This document shows positions 48,472 through 57,421 of a DNA stretch of 64,000 bases, piece by piece. The stretch comes from Acetobacter sp. (lineage in GTDB: Bacteria; Pseudomonadota; Alphaproteobacteria; Acetobacterales; Acetobacteraceae): positions 24,729 through 88,728 of the forward strand of contig JAFVHT010000065.1 of assembly GCA_017474285.1 (NCBI GenBank), read 5' to 3'. The notes beneath the pieces are model-generated. The model saw only the letters and a program-made list of their open reading frames with translations. It searched no databases and had not been told where the DNA came from. The translations under genes and the position numbers were made by a program. Every line of letters begins with the position of its first letter. Position 1 is the first letter of the stretch.

Positions 48472-49140
48472 GTGATGTATTCTGCTCCTATTGAAGCTGT
48501 TATTTTTGATTGTGATGGTGTTTTAGTTGATAGCGAAGAAGCATGTTGTCTTTTATGTGCTCAAGATGCGCGAGAAGTAGGAATGCCTGTTGCTGATGAA
48601 GATGCGGTACTAACATTTTCAGGTATGGCATTACCGATGATACAACAAAAAATTGAGCGTCATTCAGGTGTTACACTTGGACCCCATTGGGTTAAGAATA
48701 TGCAAGCGCGTTTTATTGAGGCTATGAAAAAAGGTGTCAAACCAATGGTAGGTGTTGAGGCTATGCTTGAGGCAATACAAGCTTTGGGTGTGCCTATGCA
48801 CGTTGCTTCTAATTCTTCACAAGATGAATTAAGAGTTAAGTTAACCTTAACAGGATTAGAGCATTATTTTACGGGGAGAATCCATTCTGCACGCGATATG
48901 CGTACGCCAAAACCGAAACCTGATGTTTATCTTCATGCGGCAGCAGTACAAGGTGTAGATCCAAGCCATTGTCTTGTTTTGGAAGATAGTGATTTAGGAG
49001 CAAAAGCCGCAATTGATGCGGGTATGACATGTGCTTTATTTCGTCAGGCGAATAAACCTATACCTCAATGGCAAAAACTTTTTCGGGTTGAAAAATTATC
49101 AGATTTTTCTAAATTAGTCGCAAAAATGGTAAAAAAGTAA
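48472..49140 (+). CDS. HAD-superfamily phosphatase (phosphoglycolate phosphatase / PGM-like)
   Basis: This 222-residue HAD hydrolase has motif I AVIFDCDGVLVDSEE near residues 9-20, a helical cap (subclass I, residues about 20-90), motif II HVASNSSQ, motif III KPKPDVY and motif IV LVLEDSDLGAKAAIDAGM. It dephosphorylates or isomerises a small sugar phosphate or similar; the substrate is not predictable. It starts GTG 48472 or ATG 48475, just after hemE, and is followed 14 bp later by hemJ. Confidence 0.9.
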   Translation: MMYSAPIEAVIFDCDGVLVDSEEACCLLCAQDAREVGMPVADEDAVLTFSGMALPMIQQKIERHSGVTLGPHWVKNMQARFIEAMKKGVKPMVGVEAMLEAIQALGVPMHVASNSSQDELRVKLTLTGLEHYFTGRIHSARDMRTPKPKPDVYLHAAAVQGVDPSHCLVLEDSDLGAKAAIDAGMTCALFRQANKPIPQWQKLFRVEKLSDFSKLVAKMVKK

Positions 49141-49154
49141 AAAGGAAGTCTTTT

Positions 49155-49607
49155 ATGGTTGTCGAAGCTTTTTTGCCCTATGTGCGCTGGTTACTCGCGT
49201 TTCATGTTATTTCTGTCATAGCCTGGATGGCGGGGCTTTTTTATTTACCGAGGCTTTTTGTTTACCATTGCCAAGTTCAACCTCAATCTGGGGAAAGTAA
49301 CCGATTTAAACTTATGGAACGTCGCCTCTATTATTATATTATGGCGCCAGCCTTGGTAGCGAGTGTTTTAACGGGTATAGCTCTCGGATTGGTGCCAGGA
49401 TTATTCGACCGCTATGCATGGTGGTGGCATACTAAACTTTTAGCCGCTGTGCTTTTAGTGGTTTTTCATGGTTATTGTGGGTTGTGGTTACGTGGATTTG
49501 CACGCGATTGTAATAAACATTCTGAAAAGTTCTATAGGGTTGTTAACGAGATTCCGACTGTTCTTATGATTATTATTGTTATTATGGTCGTTGTACAACC
49601 TTTTTAG
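49155..49607 (+). CDS. hemJ: Protoporphyrinogen IX oxidase HemJ
   Basis: This 150-residue four-helix inner-membrane protein has the HemJ signature: AFHVISVIAWMAGLFYLPRLFVYH (conserved His and the RLFVYH block), ERRLYYYIMAPALVASVLTG, WWHTKLLAAVLLVVFHGY (the conserved Lys and His) and NEIPTVLMIIIVIMVVV. It oxidises protoporphyrinogen IX to protoporphyrin IX in most alphaproteobacteria. AAGGAAG lies before the ATG. It is cotranscribed with hemE through the HAD gene. Confidence 0.93.
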   Translation: MVVEAFLPYVRWLLAFHVISVIAWMAGLFYLPRLFVYHCQVQPQSGESNRFKLMERRLYYYIMAPALVASVLTGIALGLVPGLFDRYAWWWHTKLLAAVLLVVFHGYCGLWLRGFARDCNKHSEKFYRVVNEIPTVLMIIIVIMVVVQPF

Positions 49608-49690
49608 AAAAATTTTTACAAGATAGGCTATAGAAAAAAAATGACATTTCTACTCTTGTCTTATAAGATAGGGCAAACTATAAATTCTTT

Positions 49691-49767
49691 CGGAGTGTAG
49701 CTCAGCCTGGTAGAGCACTGTGTTCGGGACGCAGGGGCCGGAGGTTCGAATCCTCTCACTCCGACCA
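49691..49767 (+). tRNA. tRNA-Pro (CGG)
   Basis: A 77-base cloverleaf: acceptor CGGAGTG pairs with CACTCCG; D-arm GCTC/GAGC; anticodon stem CTGTG/CGCAG with loop TTCGGGA (anticodon CGG); T-arm GGTTCGAATCC; CCA encoded. C1 and G at the end of the acceptor are typical of bacterial tRNA-Pro. Confidence 0.95.
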
Positions 49768-49781
49768 TAGTTTTATATAAT

Positions 49782-49855
49782 GCGCTGGTAGCTCAGTTGG
49801 TTAGAGCGGGCCGCTCATAACGGTCTGGTCGTGGGTTCAAGTCCTGCCCAGCGCA
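49782..49855 (+). tRNA. tRNA with anticodon CAT (Ile2 or elongator Met)
   Basis: Acceptor GCGCTGG pairs with CCAGCGC; D-arm GCTC/GAGC; anticodon stem GGCCG/CGGTC has loop CTCATAA (anticodon CAT). The TGGTCG variable region and GTTCAAGTCC T-arm resemble tRNA-Ile2, whose C34 is changed to lysidine by TilS (encoded at 21172-22443), more than elongator Met, but I cannot separate them firmly. Unlike the other tRNAs here the 3' CCA is not encoded (A is followed by TCA). Confidence 0.85.
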
Positions 49856-49968
49856 TCAGTTTTTTTAATCATTGATTTATATTTATTTAAATTTAGTGAA
49901 AAAATATTCATATTTTGATAAAAAGGGATATACTTAACAAGTCCCACTATAAGGAGGAGGGATGAGCT

Positions 49969-50973
49969 ATGGTATTAAAAATACGTGTTTTATCAATAGT
50001 AAGTCTTTTATTTTTAGCAAATGCAGCCTCTATTGCTTTTTTAGAAAAAGCGCAGGCTTTTTCGGGAGGTAGTCTTAGCACTATTCCGGGAAGTAATGGT
50101 AGTTTTAATATGAATAATCCTCCACCTATGATTCCAGAAGGAATGGGTTCCAGTATTGGGCAAGATGGTCCTGGTCCTGTTATTCCAAATGGGAGTATGA
50201 ATCCCGGTGCAGCACCAGGTGGATTTGGTCCGGGAAGTATGGGTCCTGAGAGCATGAACCCTGGTATAGGGCCTGGAAATATGAATCCGGGTGGACTTGG
50301 TCCTGAGAGCATGAACCCTGGTATAGGGCCTGGAAATATGAATCCGGGTGGACTTGGTCCTGGAGCAATGAATCGACCAGGTGGATTTGGTCCTGGTTTT
50401 TATCCAAATATGCGCCCCCCTTATGGTATTGCTGGTTTTAGCGGTGGTTTTGGCCCTGCTGGAAGTGGGGGTATTGGGGGTTATAGTGGCGGTTTTGCTC
50501 CTAATGCTACGTTTTATCCTGGAATGGGACGATGGGGGTCAGGAGGCTATGGCGGCAGGTATCCTTATTATGGTTGGGGATATGGTACTTTAGGACGGTA
50601 TATGATGAGCCCCTATTGGGCTGGTTGGGGCTGGGGCTGGACTGCACCTTTTATGTACGGTGAAGCTTTAGGAATGACTGCCGAAAACAATGAAAGGTCT
50701 GGCGGAGGACCAGTTCCTGGTATGAAACCTTCTGGCGAAAGTCTATATTCTAATGCTTCTGTTTTTTCTCAGGAAGCAAGAATGTACAGAGAGCCTTATA
50801 TGCAACCGCGAGGTATGATGGCATCAGGAATGGCAGGATATGGTTACCCGTCTTACGGGTATGTGGGTAAACCTTCTTCTTCCTCTAATGTTGATTCCAA
50901 TACGTCCTTACCTATTGCGTGTAGTACAGGTCTTGTTTTTGATCCAGTAACACAAATGTGTTTTAGGCCCTAA
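49969..50973 (+). CDS. Secreted Gly/Pro/Met-rich repeat protein
   Basis: A 334-residue protein with a Sec signal (VLSIVSLLFLANAASIAFL, cleavage near AQA|FSGG). The mature part is low-complexity and rich in Gly, Pro, Asn and Met. It contains two perfect 19-residue repeats (GPESMNPGIGPGNMNPGGL) encoded by an exact 57-bp tandem DNA repeat, a Gly/Tyr/Trp-rich centre, and a conserved-looking end IACSTGLVFDPVTQMCFRP with two Cys. AAGGAGGAGGG at 49951-49961 is a very strong ribosome site, suggesting high expression. An envelope or matrix protein is likely; no family is recognised. Confidence 0.7.
   Translation: MVLKIRVLSIVSLLFLANAASIAFLEKAQAFSGGSLSTIPGSNGSFNMNNPPPMIPEGMGSSIGQDGPGPVIPNGSMNPGAAPGGFGPGSMGPESMNPGIGPGNMNPGGLGPESMNPGIGPGNMNPGGLGPGAMNRPGGFGPGFYPNMRPPYGIAGFSGGFGPAGSGGIGGYSGGFAPNATFYPGMGRWGSGGYGGRYPYYGWGYGTLGRYMMSPYWAGWGWGWTAPFMYGEALGMTAENNERSGGGPVPGMKPSGESLYSNASVFSQEARMYREPYMQPRGMMASGMAGYGYPSYGYVGKPSSSSNVDSNTSLPIACSTGLVFDPVTQMCFRP
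50242..50355 (+). repeat. Perfect 57-bp tandem repeat, two copies
   Basis: Copies at 50242-50298 and 50299-50355 are identical by eye and encode 19 residues each; a shorter related unit (GGTCCTGGAGCAATG) follows. As the unit is a multiple of three, copy-number change would lengthen or shorten the protein in frame. Confidence 0.95.
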
Positions 50974-51058
50974 CCAAAATCATTAAAGGTTAAAGAGAGG
51001 AAAAGGTTCTAAATAGGGGTCAGAGGAATCGTTTTAGACAATAAAGCCAAAATAAAAT

Positions 51059-51535
51059 CTATACGTTGTCTGGTAAAGCACCCTCAAAAGTTAGTAGCCA
51101 TATTTTATCATCAATACCACCATCGCTAGAATAGCCTCCTAATCCATGTTGAGCGACAACACGGTGACAAGGGATAATAATAGGAATGGGATTGCGTGCA
51201 ACGGCTTGCCCAATAGAGCGTGCGTTACCGCCACATTGTTGTGCAAGATCAGTGTAAGTTACTGTTTGCCCTACAGGAATTGTGCAAAGAGCGTTCCAAA
51301 CACGTTTTTGATAGGGTGTTCCAAAAGGGGCTAAAAGTAAAGGAAACTCACTAGCATTGAGAGGGGTATCAAACCATTGGTCTAACCACTCTTTGGCTTG
51401 ACAAAGGAGGGGTGTTTTTGTTTGATCACGTCCCCATCCCCAATCAAGGGCAACAAGAGCACCGTTTTCTTCTGAGAGAGTCAGTTCTCCTAAAGGAGAA
51501 TGTAAAGAAAGTTGGGGCATGAGTAAAAACTCCAA
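51059..51535 (-). CDS. ogt: Methylated-DNA-protein-cysteine methyltransferase
   Basis: A ~158-residue O6-alkylguanine-DNA alkyltransferase. The suicide-site motif is IIIPCHRVV with the acceptor Cys, after GNARSIGQAVARNP (the recognition helix and Arg finger) and followed by GLGGYSSDGGIDDK. It repairs O6-methylguanine by transferring the alkyl to itself. The start could be codon 6 (51520, MPQLSLHSPLGELTL), which fits the family better. It stands alone on the minus strand. Confidence 0.94.
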   Translation of the reverse strand: MEFLLMPQLSLHSPLGELTLSEENGALVALDWGWGRDQTKTPLLCQAKEWLDQWFDTPLNASEFPLLLAPFGTPYQKRVWNALCTIPVGQTVTYTDLAQQCGGNARSIGQAVARNPIPIIIPCHRVVAQHGLGGYSSDGGIDDKIWLLTFEGALPDNV

Positions 51536-51640
51536 AAATTGTTTTATAGTAGAATTGTGTTAGTTTGTGTAAAAGAAGATATGTTCCTAAAAAATAAAAA
51601 TAGCGTTCTCACGAAAACCCAAGATAAAGGATAACATGTT

Positions 51641-52966
51641 ATGGGTTATCAGGGAGAAGAGACAATTTTTGCCCTCTCTAGTGGTATAGAGCGAGCGGCT
51701 ATTGCAGTTATGCGTGTTAGCGGTTTAGAAAGCGCACAAATACTAACACATTTATGCGGTCGTTTACCAGAACCACGGCGTGCTGTACTCCGAAAACTTT
51801 GGCGTAATGCTCGTGTGCAAGAGCCAGAAACTCTTTTAGATGAAGCGCTTGTTTTATGGTTTCCAGGTCCTCAAAGTTATACAGGTGAAGATGGATTTGA
51901 ACTTCATTTACACGCGGGTCCAGCTGTGATTGAGGCAATATCGGAGGTTTTAGTTCATTTAGGAGCACGTCCAGCAGAAGCAGGAGAATTTACGCGGCGT
52001 GCCTTTCAAAATGGACGAATAGATCTCATTGAAGCAGAAGGCATTGCTGACCTTATTGCCGCTGAAACAGAAAGCCAACGTAAACAAGCTTTAGCCCAAA
52101 GCAAAGGGGCATTAAGCCGTATTTATCAACAATGGGCAGAGAGCCTTAAAGCCTTATTAGCATGGCAAGAAGCGCTTATTGATTTTCCTGATGAAGAATT
52201 GCCGTCTCATGTTGCTGAAAAAATTAACAATGAGAGTGAAGCGCTTATTACTGAAATGCGTCACCATATACAAGAAGGTTGTAAAGGGGAAAGGATTCGG
52301 CGTGGTATGACATTTGTGATTACTGGTCCGCCTAATGTTGGAAAATCAAGTCTAATGAATTGGTTAGTGCAAAGAGAGGCTGCCATTGTTTCTTCACAGG
52401 CAGGAACAACACGCGATGCGTTAGAAATAGTAAGCACGTTAGCAGGAGTACGTATTACTTTTATAGATACGGCTGGCTTGCGAGAAACAGAAGATTTGAT
52501 TGAGGCAGAAGGTGTACGACGTGCTTTGTTTCACGTGGAACAAGCGGATTGTGTGATTCAACTATGTTCAGCAGAGAGTTTGCCAGAAGAAATATTTCCA
52601 AACGCTATTTTAATAGGTAATAAAATAGATAAAGAAGCGGTACCCACGCATTATGCAGGGTATGAAGTGTTACCTATTAGTGTATTAACGGGTGAGGGTC
52701 TTTCTCGTTTATATGAGGTGTTAGAACAACGTGCGCGAGCATTAACAGAATCGACGATAGGCGCACCTTTATTAACACGTGCGAGACATGAAGCGGGTGT
52801 GAGAGAGGCTTGTTCCTGTTTAGAGCGCTCTCTTCATCAAGCTTTACCCGAATTACGCGCCGAAGAGTTACGTTTAGCTATGCAGGCATTAGGAAGATTG
52901 ACAGGGCATGTCGGCGTAGAAGATCTTTTAGATGTTATATTTAGTCAATTTTGTATAGGAAAATAA
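51641..52966 (+). CDS. mnmE: tRNA modification GTPase MnmE
   Basis: This 441-residue protein has an N-terminal folate-binding domain (TIFALSSGIERAAIAVMRVSG), a helical domain, an inserted Ras-like G domain (GPPNVGKSSLMN near residues 227-238; DTAGLRETEDLIEAEGV; NKID) and the C-terminal FCIGK with the catalytic Cys region. With MnmG it makes cmnm5U/mnm5U at wobble uridine 34. It carries a parS site at 52527-52542 within the codons for LFHVEQ. It is 7 bp upstream of mnmG. Confidence 0.98.
   Translation: MGYQGEETIFALSSGIERAAIAVMRVSGLESAQILTHLCGRLPEPRRAVLRKLWRNARVQEPETLLDEALVLWFPGPQSYTGEDGFELHLHAGPAVIEAISEVLVHLGARPAEAGEFTRRAFQNGRIDLIEAEGIADLIAAETESQRKQALAQSKGALSRIYQQWAESLKALLAWQEALIDFPDEELPSHVAEKINNESEALITEMRHHIQEGCKGERIRRGMTFVITGPPNVGKSSLMNWLVQREAAIVSSQAGTTRDALEIVSTLAGVRITFIDTAGLRETEDLIEAEGVRRALFHVEQADCVIQLCSAESLPEEIFPNAILIGNKIDKEAVPTHYAGYEVLPISVLTGEGLSRLYEVLEQRARALTESTIGAPLLTRARHEAGVREACSCLERSLHQALPELRAEELRLAMQALGRLTGHVGVEDLLDVIFSQFCIGK
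52527..52542. promoter_or_regulatory. parS centromere site 1 (inside mnmE)
   Basis: TGTTTCACGTGGAACA matches the bacterial chromosomal parS consensus TGTTNCACGTGNAACA at every defined base. ParB, encoded at 56257-57234, should bind here and spread. It lies about 5.3 kb from the candidate oriC. Confidence 0.88.
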
Positions 52967-52973
52967 ATAAAAA

Positions 52974-54860
52974 ATGGGAACACATGGTGTTTATGATGTG
53001 GTTGTGGTTGGTGGTGGTCATGCCGGGTGTGAAGCGGCTGCCGCAGCCGCGCGGTGTGGTGCCAAAACACTCTTATTAACCCATCGTAAAGAAATGATAG
53101 GGGCTATGTCTTGTAATCCCGCTATTGGGGGCGTTGGAAAAGGGCATCTTGTACGTGAAATTGATGCGCTTGATGGTCTTATGGCACGTGCTGCCGATGA
53201 GGCGGGTATTCATTTTAAGCTCTTAAATCGTTCAAAAGGACCTGCCGTTCAAGGACCACGCGCACAAGCCGATCGTTCTTTATATGCCAAGGCGATTCAA
53301 AACTTGTTAGCTGAATATACAGGGCTTGATATTGTAGAGGGAGCTGTTGCTGATGTGCTTTGTGTGCCTGATGGTCATGTTCAAGGGATTTGTACAGAAG
53401 ATGGTCGGCATTGGCGAGCAGGGGCTGTTGTATTAGCAACCGGTACTTTTCTTGATGGCGTTATTCATATTGGCCATGAAACAACGCCTGCTGGACGGGT
53501 TGGAGAAGCCCCTTCTGTTTTATTAGCGCAGAGGTTAAAAAAACTAGGGCTGCGTATGGGGCGTTTAAAAACAGGAACCCCTCCAAGACTTTTACGAGAA
53601 AGCATTGATTGGTCTTCTCTTCCTTTAGACAAAGGCGATGATGAACCTGAGCCGTTTAGCCGTTTAACCCAGCATATTAACAACATGCAATTAGCGTGTG
53701 GAATAACAGCAACGACAGAACGGACGCATACTCTCATTCGTGAGCATGTGCATCTTTCTGCGGTTTATGGCGGAGGGATCTCTTCTCGGGGACCTCGTTA
53801 TTGTCCTTCTATTGAAGATAAAATTATGCGCTTTGCTGAAAAGACTAGCCATCAAATTTTCTTAGAACCAGAAGCTTTGCCTGAACATAAAGGGGGAGAT
53901 CTTATTTACCCTAATGGTATTTCAACAAGTCTGCCGGCTTTTGTGCAAGAGGCGATGATTCACTCTATTCCTGGTTTAGAGCACGCTGTTATTGTTCGAC
54001 CCGGATATGCGGTAGAATATGACTATATAGATCCGCGAGAACTTTCTTCTAGTTTGGAATTGCGGCAATGCCCGGGTCTATTTTTAGCGGGACAAATCAA
54101 TGGTACAACAGGATATGAAGAGGCTGGAGCACAAGGCTTGTTAGCGGGTGTCAACGCAGCACGGCACGCAGGGGGGCAAAAGCTTGTAAATCTTGATCGG
54201 GGTCAGGCTTATATAGGCGTGATGGTTGACGATTTGACGACGCAAGGTGTGAGTGAGCCTTATCGGATGTTTACGTCACGCGCAGAATACCGTTTAACAT
54301 TACGGGCGGATAATGCCGATATGCGTTTAACAGAGCTTGGGGAGTTGTGGGGGTGTGTTGGCACAAAACGGGCTCAAATATTAGCCCATGATCGGGTTGA
54401 TATTGAACATTTGCAACAACGTAGTAAAAATGAAAATTGGTACCCGCAAGAACTTGCTCAAATTGGGATTCATGTGACACAAGACGGGCGTCGCCGTAGT
54501 TTATGGGATGTTATTGCGTGTGGTGTTGATGAGGATTCATTAACCCGATTAGCCCCATGGTTTTTTGAATTTTCAAAGCGTGCGCAGCGGCATGTTCTTT
54601 TTGAAGCACGGTATAGTGGATATTTAAGTCGTCAAAAACGGGAAATCCGTCAACTCGAATCTGAAGCAGAAATCCGTTTTCCTGTAGATTTAGATTTTAC
54701 AGCTATTGGTGGGTTAAGTGCCGAAATGTGTGAACGTTTGCAAGCAGCGAGACCCGAAAATTTTAGTGCGGCAAGAAGAGTGCCTGGGGTAACTCCTTCA
54801 GCGCTTATGGCGGTATTAGCCTATGTTAGGAAAGGGCAAGCCCATGCCGCTCTTACCTGA
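52974..54860 (+). CDS. mnmG: tRNA uridine-5-carboxymethylaminomethyl modification enzyme MnmG
   Basis: This 628-residue flavoprotein has the FAD dinucleotide motif [20 protein letters not shown] near residues 9-28, [36 protein letters not shown] with the redox-loop region, [28 protein letters not shown] and [14 protein letters not shown]. It works with MnmE on tRNA wobble uridine. Its last 17 bases overlap rsmG. The plus strand here is conspicuously G-rich, unlike coding sequences left of 47 kb. Confidence 0.98.
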   Translation: MGTHGVYDVVVVGGGHAGCEAAAAAARCGAKTLLLTHRKEMIGAMSCNPAIGGVGKGHLVREIDALDGLMARAADEAGIHFKLLNRSKGPAVQGPRAQADRSLYAKAIQNLLAEYTGLDIVEGAVADVLCVPDGHVQGICTEDGRHWRAGAVVLATGTFLDGVIHIGHETTPAGRVGEAPSVLLAQRLKKLGLRMGRLKTGTPPRLLRESIDWSSLPLDKGDDEPEPFSRLTQHINNMQLACGITATTERTHTLIREHVHLSAVYGGGISSRGPRYCPSIEDKIMRFAEKTSHQIFLEPEALPEHKGGDLIYPNGISTSLPAFVQEAMIHSIPGLEHAVIVRPGYAVEYDYIDPRELSSSLELRQCPGLFLAGQINGTTGYEEAGAQGLLAGVNAARHAGGQKLVNLDRGQAYIGVMVDDLTTQGVSEPYRMFTSRAEYRLTLRADNADMRLTELGELWGCVGTKRAQILAHDRVDIEHLQQRSKNENWYPQELAQIGIHVTQDGRRRSLWDVIACGVDEDSLTRLAPWFFEFSKRAQRHVLFEARYSGYLSRQKREIRQLESEAEIRFPVDLDFTAIGGLSAEMCERLQAARPENFSAARRVPGVTPSALMAVLAYVRKGQAHAALT

Positions 54861-55482
54861 TAATTGGCCTGATTGGATCAATGTTTCACGTGAAACGCAA
54901 GAACGTTTAGAGTTATTTGTCACACTTTTGCAAAAATGGAATACACATATCAATTTGGTTTCTTTAGGGGATATGCAAAAATTATGGGAACGCCATATTT
55001 TAGACAGTTTGCAAATAGCGCCTTTTTTACAAGGGCAGGAAAGTTTTATTGATATGGGTTCTGGCGGAGGGTTTCCGGGGGTTGTTCTTGGTCTTGTTAC
55101 AGGGATTCCGGGTGTTTTAATCGAATCACATCAAAAAAAAGTCGCTTTTTTGCGGGAAGTCATACGGCAAACAGAGGCGAACTTAACAGTAATCTGTGAT
55201 CGCCTAGAAAAAGTGAATGAAAAAAGTAACGAAAAAACGCATAAACGATCAGCACCCATTGTAACAGCACGCGCTTTAGCGCCGTTGAAAATATTGCTGG
55301 ATTGGGCTTTTCCTTTTCTTACGCCTCAGAGTACATGTTTATTCTTAAAAGGGCAACAGGTTGAAGAGGAAATAAAAGAAGCGCAACACTATTGGCGTAT
55401 GGAACTTGAGTTGATCCCGAGTCGGATTTCTTCTGAAGGTACACTTTTAAGAGTGAGTCATTTAAGCCGTGCTACATTCTGA
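54844..55482 (+). CDS. rsmG: 16S rRNA m7G527 methyltransferase RsmG
   Basis: A ~212-residue SAM methyltransferase: [42 protein letters not shown], the SAM-binding [14 protein letters not shown], and [19 protein letters not shown]. It methylates G527 in the 530 loop. ATG 54844 fits the family start; the frame is open to 54823 inside mnmG. The codons for NVSRET hold a parS site, a placement seen in other bacteria. Confidence 0.96.
   Translation: MPLLPDNWPDWINVSRETQERLELFVTLLQKWNTHINLVSLGDMQKLWERHILDSLQIAPFLQGQESFIDMGSGGGFPGVVLGLVTGIPGVLIESHQKKVAFLREVIRQTEANLTVICDRLEKVNEKSNEKTHKRSAPIVTARALAPLKILLDWAFPFLTPQSTCLFLKGQQVEEEIKEAQHYWRMELELIPSRISSEGTLLRVSHLSRATF
54882..54897. promoter_or_regulatory. 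parS centromere site 2 (inside rsmG)
   Basis: TGTTTCACGTGAAACG contains the perfect palindromic core GTTTCACGTGAAAC and differs from the canonical TGTTTCACGTGAAACA only at the last base. It lies about 2.3 kb from site 1 and about 7.6 kb from the candidate oriC. Confidence 0.9.
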
Positions 55483-56260
55483 ACAATATAAAAAAACAGC
55501 GCGTATTTTAGCAATCGCCAACCAAAAAGGCGGGGTTGGTAAAACGACTACAGCTATTAACTTAGCGGCAGCTCTTGCCGAGGGAGGAGAGAGGGTTGTT
55601 CTTATTGATCTTGATCCTCAAGGCAACGCGTCAACAGGGGTTGGTATAGGGTATGATACCCGTAAAGGAGGCGCATATGCGCTTTTAATGCAAGAAAAAT
55701 CTTTACAAGATCTTCTCCAACCGACGGATATAAAAAATCTTTCTATTGTTGCAGCAAATACGGATCTTGTCGGGGCAGAAATAGAACTAGTAGATATTGA
55801 GCACCGAGAAATGCGGTTACGTACAGCGTTATTATCAACATTAGAACAATTTGATTATATTGTTATTGATTGTCCACCTAGTCTTGGTTTGTTGACATTG
55901 AACGCTCTTGTGGCAGCTGATAGTGTTTTAGCGCCTTTACAATGTGAATTTTTTGCTCTTGAAGGGCTTGGGCATTTAGTTAAAACTATTAACCGTGTTA
56001 AAAAGAGTATGAATACAGATCTCAATATAGCTGGCATTGTTCTGACAATGTATGATAGGCGTAATAATTTATCGGAACTTGTGGCGGCAGATGCACGCAG
56101 TTTTTTCCGCGATGATGTGCTTGAAACAGTTATTCCTCGTAATATTCGTATTTCAGAAGCGCAGAGTTATGGTCAACCTGTTATGCTCTACGATCCTAAA
56201 GCGAGCGGGGCTTCAGCCTATGCCGCTCTTGCAGAAGAAGTAAAAAGGAAAATGGCATGA
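55469..56260 (+). CDS. parA: Chromosome-partitioning ATPase ParA
   Basis: This 263-residue deviant Walker ATPase has [20 protein letters not shown] near residues 17-36, [29 protein letters not shown] and [17 protein letters not shown] blocks ([10 protein letters not shown]). It forms a dynamic gradient on DNA that moves ParB-parS. It starts GTG 55469, inside the end of rsmG, and overlaps parB by ATGA. A chromosomal (Soj-type) ParA by context. Confidence 0.98.
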   Translation: MLHSEQYKKTARILAIANQKGGVGKTTTAINLAAALAEGGERVVLIDLDPQGNASTGVGIGYDTRKGGAYALLMQEKSLQDLLQPTDIKNLSIVAANTDLVGAEIELVDIEHREMRLRTALLSTLEQFDYIVIDCPPSLGLLTLNALVAADSVLAPLQCEFFALEGLGHLVKTINRVKKSMNTDLNIAGIVLTMYDRRNNLSELVAADARSFFRDDVLETVIPRNIRISEAQSYGQPVMLYDPKASGASAYAALAEEVKRKMA

Positions 56261-57234
56261 ATGATTCTATAAGCCATTTTCACACGCAGCAAAAGTCAGG
56301 TAAAAAGAAATCACGGCAACAACAACGACCACAATTAGGACGAGGTCTTAACGCTTTATTTGGTGAATCTGATGTCTCTGTAGATGTTTCTTCTGCTGTG
56401 TCTTTGTCAGGAAGTGTTACAGGTGAAACCACTTTACAGGAAGGAGGGTTACGGTTTTTATCGGTTGACGCATTGCTGCCCGGTCCTTTTCAACCACGGC
56501 AGGATATAGAGCTGACATTGTTACAAGAACTTGTTGAGTCTATTCAAGAACATGGTGTCTTACAGCCTATTTTGGTGCGTTCTCATCCAGAGAAACCCGA
56601 TCACTATCAAATTATTGCAGGAGAGCGACGTTGGCGAGCGGCCGTCATGGCTCAGTGTCAAACTGTTCCTGTTTATGTACGCGATTTATCCGAATCCGAT
56701 GCTAAAATAGCGGCGTTGGTTGAGAATTTGCAAAGAGCAGATCTTAATCCTATAGAGGAGGCTGAAGGGCTTAATCGTCTTTTAGAGGATCATCATCTGT
56801 CGCAAGAGGCTTTAGCAAGAGCTGTTGGTAAATCTCGTCCCCATGTTGCGAATATGTTGCGCCTATTGCGTTTACCTGCTGGGGTACAAACCCAATTAAA
56901 AAAAGGAGCGCTTTCAGCAGGGCATGCACGGGCGTTACTCACACATCCTGACCCTGTTTCTGCGGCAGCGGAAGTGATCAGTAAAGCCCTTTCTGTGAGG
57001 CAAACAGAAGTGCTCGTCCAAAAAGCTCTGCGTCAAGCAAAAGAGAGTGTAAAAAAGGAAGATAATCCTTTATCTCGTTCTGAAATTCTAGCCTTAGAAC
57101 GCGATTTGTGTCATCAGTTAGGGTTAAAAGTCTCTGTAACATGTTATGGTCAAAAAGGGGGATCTCTTAAAATTCATTATAAAAATTTTGAACAATTAGA
57201 GGCACTCCTTACTTTATTGAAAAACAAGACGTAA
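56257..57234 (+). CDS. parB: Chromosome-partitioning CTPase ParB
   Basis: This 325-residue protein has an N-terminal RGLNALFGE segment that contacts ParA, the CTP-binding ParB/Srx fold ([36 protein letters not shown] with the GERRWRA motif), the helix-turn-helix for parS ([27 protein letters not shown]), [13 protein letters not shown], and a C-terminal dimerisation domain ([17 protein letters not shown]). Two matching parS sites are present nearby. Confidence 0.98.
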   Translation: MNDSISHFHTQQKSGKKKSRQQQRPQLGRGLNALFGESDVSVDVSSAVSLSGSVTGETTLQEGGLRFLSVDALLPGPFQPRQDIELTLLQELVESIQEHGVLQPILVRSHPEKPDHYQIIAGERRWRAAVMAQCQTVPVYVRDLSESDAKIAALVENLQRADLNPIEEAEGLNRLLEDHHLSQEALARAVGKSRPHVANMLRLLRLPAGVQTQLKKGALSAGHARALLTHPDPVSAAAEVISKALSVRQTEVLVQKALRQAKESVKKEDNPLSRSEILALERDLCHQLGLKVSVTCYGQKGGSLKIHYKNFEQLEALLTLLKNKT

Positions 57235-57315
57235 AGGCAAAATGTAAACTTGTTTTTTGTAGAAAAATAAAGTAAACTTTTACCGTTCTTACTAAGTGTA
57301 AGATTTGGTGTACGG

Positions 57316-57391
<76 letters not shown>

Positions 57392-57421
57392 AAATTTTAT
57401 TTTGTTAAGCTAAAAATTCAA

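Noticed and set aside
50242..50355. CRISPR-like repeat
   Set aside because: The copies are directly adjacent without spacers and are in frame within a coding sequence.
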